From the NCBI GenBank assembly GCA_030039135.1, contig JASHQN010000095.1, positions 1 to 15,902 of the forward strand: a stretch of 15,902 nucleotides of DNA, given 5' to 3'. The position numbers and the translations under genes are program-made. The notes under the pieces were generated by a model that did not search any database, was not told the DNA's origin, and saw only the letters and a list, made by a program, of their open reading frames with translations. This DNA is from Thermoplasmata archaeon (GTDB lineage: Archaea; Thermoplasmatota; Thermoplasmata; Lutacidiplasmatales; UBA184). This document shows, one piece after another, positions 6,447 to 13,933 of the stretch; positions within the stretch are counted from its first letter, which is position 1, and every line of letters begins with the position of its first letter.

Positions 6447-7349
6447 ATGCGTCTCATCTTTCTCGGCACCGCCGGGTCTTGGCCGACGAAGGACCGCTCG
6501 GCGGCCGCGATAGCGCTCGACCTAGAGTCCGAGCTCGTCCTCCTCGATTGTGGCGAGGGCACGCAACGGCAGTTCTTCCACTCCCCGGCGTCGTTCATGC
6601 GCGTGCGCCGTGTCTTCCTGACCCATTTCCACGGGGATCACTTCCTCGGCCTTCCGGGGCTCATCCAGAGCATGAACCTCAACAACCGGACCGAGCCCCT
6701 CGACATCTACGGGCCCCCGGACTCGAAGGAGATCGTCGATCGGGTGCTCGGTCTCGGCTACTTCACCCAGCGGTTCCCGATCGCGGTCCACCCGCTGCAG
6801 CCGGGCGAGTCGCTCGATCTCGGGGCGTACCGGGTGCGCACGTCCCGGGCCGACCACCCGGTCCCCGCCCTCGCCTACCGGATCGAGGAGGGGCCGAAAC
6901 GGGGCCGCTTCGACGGGGCCCTCGCGCGCTCGCTGGGCATCGAGGGCCCCGACTTTCGCCGGCTCGAAGCCGGCGAACCGGTCCGGGTAGGGAACCGGGT
7001 CGTCCACCCGTCGGACGTGATGGGAGAGCCCCGGCCGGGCCGATCGATCGCCTACTCGGGCGACTCGGCTCCTTTCGACGAGATCCGTCGCCTCGCCGAC
7101 CGGGCGACGGTTCTCGTGCACGAGGCGACCGTCGGTCGGGACCTCGAACCGGAGGCGAACGAGTGGGGCCACTCCTCGGCCCGCCAGGCGGCCGAGCTCG
7201 CGCGCGATGCGCAGGTGGGGGTGCTGTTCCTCACCCACTTCTCCTCCCGCTACAAGGACCTCGAGCCGCTCGAGGGCGAAGCGAAGGTAATCTTCCCCGG
7301 CGCGCACGCCGCCTACGACCTCTTCGAGCACGCGATCCACCAACCATGA
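6447..7349 (+). CDS. rnz: Ribonuclease Z (tRNA 3' processing endonuclease)
   Basis: 300 residues, the short form of RNase Z in the metallo-beta-lactamase fold, which cuts tRNA precursors after the discriminator base. Metal ligands are visible: the HFHGDH motif (H60, H62, D64, H65), H137, D206 in IAYSGD, and H264 in LFLTHFSSRY. The HEAT segment (H225) and the GHSS segment (H242) match the family. The N-terminus MRLIFLGTAGSWPT is typical. The ATG at 6447 is favoured over upstream in-frame codons because homologues start here and a TATA-like box lies 26 bases upstream. Its TGA overlaps the ATG of hutI (ATGA), so both are translated from one message, although the two activities have no known functional link. 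Confidence 0.95.
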   Translation: MRLIFLGTAGSWPTKDRSAAAIALDLESELVLLDCGEGTQRQFFHSPASFMRVRRVFLTHFHGDHFLGLPGLIQSMNLNNRTEPLDIYGPPDSKEIVDRVLGLGYFTQRFPIAVHPLQPGESLDLGAYRVRTSRADHPVPALAYRIEEGPKRGRFDGALARSLGIEGPDFRRLEAGEPVRVGNRVVHPSDVMGEPRPGRSIAYSGDSAPFDEIRRLADRATVLVHEATVGRDLEPEANEWGHSSARQAAELARDAQVGVLFLTHFSSRYKDLEPLEGEAKVIFPGAHAAYDLFEHAIHQP

Positions 7350-8593
7350 TCCGGGCCGACCTCGTGCTGACCGACTTCAGCGAGGTCGCGACGCTCAATC
7401 GGGGTCCGATCCCTCGCACGGGCCCGGCGATGCGCGAACTCGGCATCGTCCGCGATGCCGCGATCGCCGTCGACCGCGGTCGCGTGGCGTGGATCGGCCC
7501 CGAACGGCGCCTACGCCGCGCGGTCCGGCTCGAGCGGGGCGCCCGGACCGTCTCGGCGGCCGGGGGCGTGGCCGTCCCGGGGTTCGTGGACGCTCATTCG
7601 CACGCGCTCTTCGCGGGCGACCGGGCGTTCGAGCTCGAGATGCGGGCCGCCGGCGCGAGCTACACGGAAATCGCCCGAGAGGGAGGCGGGCTTTACGCAA
7701 CGGTCCGGGCCACCCGCGCAGCGTCGCGCGCCGACCTCCTGGGCGAGAGCTCGATCCGCCTGGCGCGGATGGCGGCCCACGGCACGACCTCGATCGAGGT
7801 CAAGACCGGCTACCGGCTCTCGGTTCCGGGGGAGATCGACCTCCTCCGCCTGATCCCGGTTCTCGCCCATCGTGTGGGAGTGACCCTGGTCCCGACGTTC
7901 CTCGGCGCCCACGGGATCCCTCCCGAGTACGCCGGACGCGCCAATGCGTACGTGGACCGCCTAGTGCGCGAAGCGCTTCCCGCGATCGCCCGCCGACGGC
8001 TCGCCCGTTTCTGCGACGTCTTTTGCGAGCCCGGGTTCTTTACGCTCGAGCAGTCGGAACGGCTCCTCCGGGCCGCGATCGACCTCGGCCTCGGCGCGAA
8101 GATCCACGCGGACGAGTTCGTCCGATCGGGCGGGGCTCAGCTCGCCGCCCGGCTCCGCGCGGCCTCGGCCGACCACCTCCTTGCGTCGACCGCCTCGGAT
8201 CGCCGCCGGCTCGCCACCGCCGGCGTAACGGCCGTCCTCCTGCCGGTCACGGCGTTCGCCTCGGGCCGAGTGAGCCCGGCTCGCGAGACGGTCGACGCGG
8301 GCGTCGCGGTCGCGCTCGGCACGGACTGCTCTCCGAACACCTGGGTCGAGTCGATGCCGCTCGTCCTCGCACACGCCGTCCACGGCGGACATCTCACGCC
8401 GGCTGAGGCGCTGACGGCCGGCACGGTCAACGCGGCCCACGCGATCGGCCTCGCCGAGGCAGGGCGGCTCGCCGTCGGAGGCCCGGCCGACATCGCGGTG
8501 TTCCCGTTCGCCTCGGTCGACCAGCTCGGCTATCGGTTCGACGCGTGGCCGAGCGCCGTTTACCGTCAGGGAAAACTCGTTTCTTCGAGGTGA
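7346..8593 (+). CDS. hutI: Imidazolonepropionase (HutI)
   Basis: 415 residues of the amidohydrolase superfamily. It hydrolyses 4-imidazolone-5-propionate to N-formimino-L-glutamate, the third step of histidine breakdown. Visible landmarks: HSH metal ligands at 84-86 followed by FAGDRAFE, the substrate segment GASYTEIAREGGG (103-115), KTGYRLS (153-159), GAHGIPPEY (187-195), CDVFCEPGFFT (223-233), HADEF (254-258), SADHL (274-278), and the metal aspartate D327 in GTDCSPNTWVES. These distinguish HutI from other amidohydrolases. The start ATG overlaps the stop of rnz. No hutH, hutU, hutG or fluoroquinolone-like transporter is in the window, so the rest of the pathway, if present, is elsewhere. Insertion of about ten residues near 20-32 lengthens the N-terminal beta region slightly. 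Confidence 0.93.
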   Translation: MIRADLVLTDFSEVATLNRGPIPRTGPAMRELGIVRDAAIAVDRGRVAWIGPERRLRRAVRLERGARTVSAAGGVAVPGFVDAHSHALFAGDRAFELEMRAAGASYTEIAREGGGLYATVRATRAASRADLLGESSIRLARMAAHGTTSIEVKTGYRLSVPGEIDLLRLIPVLAHRVGVTLVPTFLGAHGIPPEYAGRANAYVDRLVREALPAIARRRLARFCDVFCEPGFFTLEQSERLLRAAIDLGLGAKIHADEFVRSGGAQLAARLRAASADHLLASTASDRRRLATAGVTAVLLPVTAFASGRVSPARETVDAGVAVALGTDCSPNTWVESMPLVLAHAVHGGHLTPAEALTAGTVNAAHAIGLAEAGRLAVGGPADIAVFPFASVDQLGYRFDAWPSAVYRQGKLVSSR

Positions 8594-8607
8594 CTCCGTC
8601 AGCACAT

Positions 8608-8615
8608 CTAAATAG
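8608..8615 (+). promoter_or_regulatory. TATA-like box for the 71-residue repeat protein
   Basis: CTAAATAG lies 15 bases after the hutI stop and about 40 bases before the ATG at 8651. Transcription would start near 8637, giving a leader of some 14 bases. It indicates that the small gene is expressed separately from hutI. Confidence 0.6.
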
Positions 8616-8650
8616 GACCCTCTTCTTCCTCGCCGGTCGAGGTCGCCACG

Positions 8651-8866
8651 ATGGCCGAGAAGGTCGGTAAGGAGCAGATCAAGCGCGAAAAGGGCTACCT
8701 GTACTACCTCGGAAAGGACGGGTATCTCTGGAAGACGCCCACGAAGCTGAACAAGTCCGGCAGGAAAGCGCGCGTCGGGACCGAGAAGATCATGCGCCAA
8801 GACGGCTACATGTACTTCCTCGACAAGAAAGGGTTCGTTTCACGCGCCAGAATGAAGAACGCCTGA
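8651..8866 (+). CDS. Conserved small basic protein with two GYxYxLxKxG repeats
   Basis: 71 residues, rich in Lys, Gly and Tyr, with no cysteine, signal or membrane span. Two copies of one unit are plain: IKREKGYLYYLGKDGYLWKT (residues 10-29) and IMRQDGYMYFLDKKGFVSRA (about 47-66), joined by a basic linker containing KLNKSGRKARVGTEK. Each copy looks like a beta hairpin with an aromatic face. I recall similar uncharacterised small proteins in other prokaryotes but cannot name a function; a nucleic-acid or surface-binding role is only a guess from the charge. It has its own TATA-like box. Lys-rich AAG/AAA use makes it less GC-rich than its neighbours. Confidence 0.85.
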   Translation: MAEKVGKEQIKREKGYLYYLGKDGYLWKTPTKLNKSGRKARVGTEKIMRQDGYMYFLDKKGFVSRARMKNA

Positions 8867-9005
8867 ACGGCGTCACCCTTTCGCGGGGAGCCTTCCTCGG
8901 GGAGGGTTCCCTGCCTTCGCTTTCTCGCTCGCGTCGTCAACGAGTTCCGCGGCTCGCGATCCGTAGCGGTCGCGGCGCTCGAGCGCTGCGGGCCGCGGAC
9001 GTGCC

Positions 9006-9230
9006 ATGACCTGCCGCAACGACCCGACCGACCCTCGCAAGTGCGAGCGCTGCGGGGCCGTTCTCTGGGTCGCCGAAGAGGGGCTGTACTGCGGCGAGTG
9101 CGGCGTCCTCATGCCGTGCACGATGCGGGTGCTACCGCTCCCGCCGGTCCTCTCGTCGCCGGGACGATCGGCCCAACGCGTCCCGCGCGAGCCGAACCCC
9201 CGATCGAGCGCTGCGACGGATTCCTTCTAG
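9006..9230 (+). CDS. Small zinc-ribbon ORF
   Basis: A 74-residue frame. The N-terminal half has two CxxC knuckles: C13/C16 in KCERCGAVL and C29/C32 in LYCGECGV, 12 residues apart with the WVAEEG turn between, plus C3 and C38. This is the pattern of a small zinc ribbon seen in many archaeal nucleic-acid proteins. The C-terminal half (about 42-74) is Pro/Arg/Ser-rich and probably unstructured. There is no convincing Shine-Dalgarno or TATA box ahead of the ATG, so the start is uncertain and the gene is less secure than its neighbours. The paired cysteine knuckles are the only argument for it. Function unknown. Confidence 0.5.
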   Translation: MTCRNDPTDPRKCERCGAVLWVAEEGLYCGECGVLMPCTMRVLPLPPVLSSPGRSAQRVPREPNPRSSAATDSF

Positions 9231-9251
9231 CGAAGGAACGGCTTCTTCGCT
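9221..9251 (+). other. Two overlapping, mutually exclusive hairpins at the end of the zinc-ribbon ORF
   Basis: TTCCTTC (9221-9227) pairs perfectly with GAAGGAA (9232-9238) across a 4-base loop that contains most of the stop codon. Alternatively AGCGAAG (9229-9235) pairs perfectly with CTTCGCT (9245-9251). The shared middle strand means only one can form. It may be a transcript end for the zinc-ribbon gene; no T-tract follows, so terminator function is not shown. Confidence 0.35.
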
Positions 9252-9292
9252 TCGGGCGACGCCACTCGACGCGCTTTTCCGACCGGGTTGGC

Positions 9293-9299
9293 TTATATC
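9293..9299 (+). promoter_or_regulatory. TATA box upstream of nrdJ
   Basis: TTATATC sits in an otherwise GC-rich stretch. Transcription would begin near 9322, leaving a leader of about 170 bases before the nrdJ ATG at 9496. I see no nearer TATA box. The leader holds no gene I can support. Confidence 0.6.
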
Positions 9300-9481
9300 A
9301 CAACGGTGTTGGCGCCACCCGGAGGTTCTCGACGGGTGTCCCCCGCGGCACCGGTTGCGTCTCGAGCCCTCGTCCGCCGACCCGAAACGGCCCCTCAAGG
9401 GGGCGTTCCGTGGCCTCGCAGATAGGGGGATAGGCGCCCTCGGCATCCCCACGGTCCCAGTCGACCCCGGTCGCGCCCTCC

Positions 9482-9486
9482 AGGAG
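9482..9486 (+). promoter_or_regulatory. Shine-Dalgarno site for nrdJ
   Basis: AGGAG lies 9 bases before the ATG at 9496 and supports this start over a TTG at 9355 in the same frame. Confidence 0.6.
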
Positions 9487-9495
9487 CACATCCTC

Positions 9496-12288
9496 ATGGC
9501 CGTTGCACGAAAGCGCCCCGCACCGCCCGCCGAAGAGCCGGCCGCCCGGCCGGTCGCCCGGATCGGGCGCGAACCGATCCCGGTCCCCCGTCTCGTTCCT
9601 CGGGGAAAGACGGCGTTCGATACCGTCGCCTGGCGGACCCACGACGCCGTGATCAAGAACGCCGAAGGCACGGTGATCTTCGAGCAGAAGGGGATCCACG
9701 CCCCGGTCTCCTGGTCGGAGACGAGCGTCAACATCGCGGCATCGAAGTACTTCCGCATCCTCCAGGGGCGCCGCGAGTCCTCGATCGACGGGATGATCCG
9801 CCGCGTCTGCCACTGGATCGCCCAGAAAGGGGTCGATCTCGGCTACCTCGACACGGCGGACGAGGCGACGACGTTCGAGGAGAGCCTCTCGTACCTGATG
9901 GTCCAGCAGATGGCGGCGTTCAACAGCCCCGTCTGGTTCAACGTCGGGGTCCGCGAGCCGCCCCAGTGCTCGGCGTGCTTCATCCAGTCGATCACCGACG
10001 ACATGGACTCGATCCTGGCCCTCGCGACCAGCGAGGGACGCCTCTTCAAGGGCGGGAGCGGCACGGGAACGAACCTCTCTCCGCTCCGGGGGAGCCACGA
10101 GAAGCTCGCCGGCGGAGGGATCGCCTCGGGGCCCGTATCGTTCATGCGCGCGTTCGACGCGCTCGCCGGGGTCATCAAATCCGGCGGAACGACCCGGCGC
10201 GCCGCGAAGATGGTGATCCTCAACATGGATCACCCCGACATCCTCGACTTCATCGACTGCAAGGTGCGGGAGGAGGACAAGGCCCTCGCGCTGATCCGGG
10301 AAGGCTACTCCGCGAACTTCGACGGGACCGATCCGGACTCGGCCTACGCGTCGATCGCCTACCAGAACGCCAACCACTCGGTCCGCATCCCCGATGCGTT
10401 CATGGACGCCGTTCTCCGGGACGGCGAGTGGAAGACGTACAACCGGACGGACCACTCGGTCGCGGGGACCTACCGCGCGCGCGAGATCTGGCGCAAGCTC
10501 GCCTACGCCGCGTGGCGGTGCGGCGACCCCGGGGTCCAGTACGACGACCTCACCAACGACTGGCACACGTCCCCGAACTCCGGACGGATCAACGCGTCGA
10601 ACCCGTGCAGCGAGTATCTCTTCCTCGATGACACGGCGTGCAACCTCGCGTCGATCAACCTCATGAAGTTCCTCGATCCGAAAGGGCTCTTCGACGTCGA
10701 GCTGTTCCGTCAGGCGATCCGGACGATGATCCTCGCGATGGAGATCGTCGTCGACGCGTCGAGCTACCCGACCGCGCCGATCGCGCAGAACTCCCACGAC
10801 TTCCGCCCGCTCGGGCTCGGTTACGCCAACCTCGGATCGCTCCTCATGCACTACGGGCTCGCCTACGACTCGGAGGCGGGACGCACGCTCGCCGGCGGGG
10901 TCTCGGCGTTCCTCTCGGCCGAGGGCTACCACATGTCGAGCGAGATCGCAAAGCGCGTCGGTCCGTTCCCGGCGTTCGAGAAGAATCGGGCCCCGATGCT
11001 CCGCGTGATGGGCAAGCACGCGAAGGCCGGCGAGCAGGTCGCGATCCACGACACCCGCCTCACTCCGCTCGTCCAGGCCGCGGTCGACCGCTGGCACGAC
11101 ACGGTGAAGGCCGGCGAGCTCTGGGGCTACCGCAACGCGCAGATCTCCGTGATCGCGCCGACCGGAACGATCGGCCTGCTCATGGGCTGCGACACCCTCG
11201 GCCTCGAGCCCGAGCTCTCGCTCGTCAAGACCAAGAACCTGGTCGGTGGCGGCGTCATGCGCATGGTGAACCGCACCGTGCCGGACGGCCTCGCGAGCCT
11301 CGGCTACACGCCCGAGGAGATCCGAGCGATCACGCAGCACGTCGAGGACACCGGCACGATCGAGGGCGCGCCGGGGCTCGAGGCGGAGGACCTCGCGGTC
11401 TTTGACTGCGCGCTCGCCCCGGTGGGCGGTGCGCGCACGATCTCGCCGATGGGCCACCTCCTCATGCTGGGGGCCGTCCAGCCGTTCCTCTCGGGCGGAG
11501 CGAGCAAGACGATCAACCTGCCGAACGAGGCGACGGTCGAGGAGATCGAGCGGATCTACCTCGAGGCGTGGCGACACGGCATCAAGTCCGTCGCCCTCTA
11601 CCGCGACGGGTGCAAGGCGAGCCAGCCGTTCGAGACCGGCAAGGGACGGGCCGGCGCCCCCGTCGGGCCCCGCGGGCCGACCCGCGAGCGCCTGCCGGAC
11701 GAGCGGGAAGCGATCACCCACCACTTCAGCGTCGGCGGTCACGACGGCTACGTCACCGTCGGCCTCTATCCGGACGGGCGACCCGGCGAGATCTTCTTCC
11801 GGGTCACGAAGGAGGGCTCGACCGTGAACGGGCTCATGGACTCGCTCGGGATCTCGATGTCGATGGCGCTCCAGCACGGGGTGCCGCTCAAGGACCTCGT
11901 CCGCAAGCTCGCGCACCTTCGCTTCGAGCCCGCGGGCGCGACCAACAATCCGAAGATCCGCTTCGCGAAGTCGATCCCCGACTACGTCGCCCGGTGGCTC
12001 GCCCTCGAGTTCCTGACCGAGGAGGAGCGCCGCTCGATCGGCCTCGAGGGCCCGGCGGAAGGCAACGGGAACGGGAACGGCCACGGGGCCCCGTCCACGA
12101 GACCGGGCGCGCCGAGCCAGACCGTGAAGTTCGAGACGCGCGCGCTCGATGCGTTCGGCCCGGAGGCGGCGTCGTCCGGCGGGGTCAGCGAGGACGCGCC
12201 GTCGTGCGCGATCTGCGGCGGCATCATGGTCCGATCGGGCACGTGCTACGCGTGCACCGTCTGCGGGTCCACGAGCGGCTGCTCGTAG
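9496..12288 (+). CDS. nrdJ: Class II ribonucleotide reductase, adenosylcobalamin-dependent (NrdJ)
   Basis: 930 residues, the long NrdJ form. It reduces ribonucleotides to deoxyribonucleotides using a radical from adenosylcobalamin, so needs no small subunit and works with or without oxygen. Catalytic landmarks: SACFI with redox C161, the GGSGTGTNLS loop (187-196), NPCSEY (369-374) with radical C371 and E373, ACNLAS with C382, and the phosphate-binding PTGTIG (555-560). A TSCPD-type domain follows (about 740-840: FSVGGHDGYVTVGLYPDG, EGSTVNGLMDSL). The tail holds a Gly-Asn linker (856-864) and a zinc-ribbon-like cluster C904, C907, C917, C920, C923, C929, which probably re-reduces the active site and binds zinc. 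Sequence style (KTAFDTVAW, AFNSPVWFNVG, QYQNAN-like YQNANHSVR) is that of Streptomyces-like bacterial NrdJ, hinting at old transfer. The first 35 residues are Pro/Arg/Ala-rich and variable. No ATP-cone is evident. Confidence 0.95.
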   Translation: MAVARKRPAPPAEEPAARPVARIGREPIPVPRLVPRGKTAFDTVAWRTHDAVIKNAEGTVIFEQKGIHAPVSWSETSVNIAASKYFRILQGRRESSIDGMIRRVCHWIAQKGVDLGYLDTADEATTFEESLSYLMVQQMAAFNSPVWFNVGVREPPQCSACFIQSITDDMDSILALATSEGRLFKGGSGTGTNLSPLRGSHEKLAGGGIASGPVSFMRAFDALAGVIKSGGTTRRAAKMVILNMDHPDILDFIDCKVREEDKALALIREGYSANFDGTDPDSAYASIAYQNANHSVRIPDAFMDAVLRDGEWKTYNRTDHSVAGTYRAREIWRKLAYAAWRCGDPGVQYDDLTNDWHTSPNSGRINASNPCSEYLFLDDTACNLASINLMKFLDPKGLFDVELFRQAIRTMILAMEIVVDASSYPTAPIAQNSHDFRPLGLGYANLGSLLMHYGLAYDSEAGRTLAGGVSAFLSAEGYHMSSEIAKRVGPFPAFEKNRAPMLRVMGKHAKAGEQVAIHDTRLTPLVQAAVDRWHDTVKAGELWGYRNAQISVIAPTGTIGLLMGCDTLGLEPELSLVKTKNLVGGGVMRMVNRTVPDGLASLGYTPEEIRAITQHVEDTGTIEGAPGLEAEDLAVFDCALAPVGGARTISPMGHLLMLGAVQPFLSGGASKTINLPNEATVEEIERIYLEAWRHGIKSVALYRDGCKASQPFETGKGRAGAPVGPRGPTRERLPDEREAITHHFSVGGHDGYVTVGLYPDGRPGEIFFRVTKEGSTVNGLMDSLGISMSMALQHGVPLKDLVRKLAHLRFEPAGATNNPKIRFAKSIPDYVARWLALEFLTEEERRSIGLEGPAEGNGNGNGHGAPSTRPGAPSQTVKFETRALDAFGPEAASSGGVSEDAPSCAICGGIMVRSGTCYACTVCGSTSGCS

Positions 12289-12313
12289 GACCCCGGACGG
12301 GATCCCGCGCGAC

Positions 12314-13933
12314 TCACGACGGCGGCGTCCGGGCCGCGATCGTCGGCTCCTCTTTCCGAGCGGTCACGGGGGCCGCCGGCACGGGCGGCCCCGCGCGGCT
12401 CCCGTCGGCGAGGAACCGGTAGTTCTTGAGGCCGAGCGACAGGAGCAGACCGACGACCGATACCGCCGCCGTGATCCCGAAGACGAGCTGGAAGCCGACG
12501 ATCGAGTAGGTCGGCACCGCCACGGGAACGGGGACGTGGGGCACGGTGACGAGGATCGTCGTCATGAAGCTCGCGGTCACGGTCGCGGCGATCACGGGCC
12601 CGATCGCGCTCCCGAGGTTACGGAACGTCTGGTTCATGCCGGTCTGGATCCCGAGCTCCTTCGGCGAGACCGAGAGGACGATGATGTTCGACATCGCGAT
12701 CAGGACCGCGACGTTCCCGACGAGCGTCGGGATCGCGAGGAGCAGGAGCTCGTAGACGCTCGTGTTGAACAGGACGAGGCCGAGGCTGCCGAGGCCCATG
12801 ATCCCGAAGCCGGCGATCATGACCGGCTTCGGCCCTCCGCGGGCGACCCAGCGGCCCCAGACCGGAGCGAGGGCGAGCATCGAGAGCGACGCCGGGACGG
12901 AGACGAGCCCCATCTGGAACTCGTTCAGGCCGAAGCCGGGGGCGTACGGGTACTCGACGAGGAGGACGAGCGCGATGAAGATCAGGAACATCCCGATCCC
13001 GACGAAGATCCCGTTGACGTTCGAGATCCAGATGTTCCGCTGCTTCAGCGCGGCGAACGAGACGACCGGGTGGTCGGTGCGCGGCTCCCACACGAGGAAG
13101 ACGACCAACCCCACGACCGCGAGCAGGAAGAACTCGGGCACGCCCCAGCCGATCCCCGCGACGTGGACGGCGGAGAAGTTCGACCAGCCCCAGTACGCCC
13201 CTTCGGTGATCCCGAACATCGCGGTCGCGAGGGCGAAGCCGAGGGCCGCGATGCCGGGGTAGTCGATCGGGTTCGGGGCGAGGTGAGGGGACTCCCGAAG
13301 GACGAAGTAGGCCAGGACGACGACCGTGACCGCGACCGGGATCACGGTGTGGTAGGTGAGCTGCCAGCCGAAGTTGTACGCGATGTAGCCGCCGCCGACG
13401 AGCCCGATCGAGGCCCCCGCGGCGAACATCGCCGAGACGATCCCCTGGGCCTGCCCGACGCGGGCGGCCGGGAAGACCTCGGGGAGCATCGCGAACGCGA
13501 GGGGGAACATCCCCATGCCGAGGCCCTGGAACGCCCGGATGCCGATCAGGACGTAGATCTGGTTCGCCCGGTCGAGGCCGAACGCCGCCCCGATGTTGGG
13601 TGAGAATCCGGCAAGGCTCACCGCGACCGCGTAGAGGCTCATCACGACGAGGAGCATCCGCTTCTTCCCGTACTTGTCGCCGAGCTTGCCGAAGATCGGC
13701 GTGGCGACCGTCCCGACGAGGAGGTACGCCGAGACGATCCAGACGACCGTGGTCGCGGGGGCGTTGTCGAAGAACAGGACGAACGACTTGAACGCCGGGA
13801 TGACCATCGTCTCGACGTAGGTCACCATCAGCGCCATCACCGCGAGCACGATCAGCACGCCGTTCGCGTGCTTCGGATCGAACGCCACGCCGGCGTGGGT
13901 GAGGTTGAGGTGGTTGTTCGACGCCTCGCTCAC
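12314..13933 (-). CDS. MFS exporter, DHA2 (14-helix drug:H+ antiporter) type
   Basis: 539 residues with about 14 hydrophobic spans from residue 25 to 510, and a Pro/Ala-rich cytosolic tail. MFS motif A is clear: GKLGDKYGKKR (82-92) between helices 2 and 3. Motif B is seen as IRAFQGLGMG (R133). Motif C is GASIGLVGGG (173-182), with leucine where the antiporter proline usually sits, which is a little unusual. FGWQLTYHTVIPV matches the W-R-x-x-F-x-x-N-x-P region of DHA2 proteins. Probable role: proton-driven export of toxic or lipophilic compounds; the substrate cannot be told. Start: GTG at 13931-13933 overlaps the TGA of the MarR gene (GTGA) and has GGAGG (13941-13945) 7 bases upstream. A longer frame to 14197 is only the shadow of marR. 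Confidence 0.92.
   Translation of the reverse strand: MSEASNNHLNLTHAGVAFDPKHANGVLIVLAVMALMVTYVETMVIPAFKSFVLFFDNAPATTVVWIVSAYLLVGTVATPIFGKLGDKYGKKRMLLVVMSLYAVAVSLAGFSPNIGAAFGLDRANQIYVLIGIRAFQGLGMGMFPLAFAMLPEVFPAARVGQAQGIVSAMFAAGASIGLVGGGYIAYNFGWQLTYHTVIPVAVTVVVLAYFVLRESPHLAPNPIDYPGIAALGFALATAMFGITEGAYWGWSNFSAVHVAGIGWGVPEFFLLAVVGLVVFLVWEPRTDHPVVSFAALKQRNIWISNVNGIFVGIGMFLIFIALVLLVEYPYAPGFGLNEFQMGLVSVPASLSMLALAPVWGRWVARGGPKPVMIAGFGIMGLGSLGLVLFNTSVYELLLLAIPTLVGNVAVLIAMSNIIVLSVSPKELGIQTGMNQTFRNLGSAIGPVIAATVTASFMTTILVTVPHVPVPVAVPTYSIVGFQLVFGITAAVSVVGLLLSLGLKNYRFLADGSRAGPPVPAAPVTARKEEPTIAARTPPS

Noticed and set aside
6479..7345. Long plus-strand frame that would extend HutI by 289 residues through rnz
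   Set aside because: The extension is the frame-shifted shadow of rnz, Arg/Pro-rich with no domain; HutI homologues start at about the ATG at 7346.
9300..9495. Cobalamin riboswitch ahead of the B12-dependent reductase
   Set aside because: I could not find the B12 box or the expected conserved core, and such switches are essentially a bacterial feature. The leader may still be regulatory.
9298..12084. A 928-residue open frame on the minus strand opposite nrdJ
   Set aside because: It mirrors the codon pattern of nrdJ in a GC-rich genome, where stop codons are rare in the antisense frames. Its product is Arg/Asp/Val-rich without any domain, while the plus strand encodes an intact NrdJ.
12149..13603. 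A 484-residue plus-strand frame opposite the MFS gene
   Set aside because: Asp/Arg/Glu-rich antisense shadow of a hydrophobic membrane-protein gene, with no start signals.
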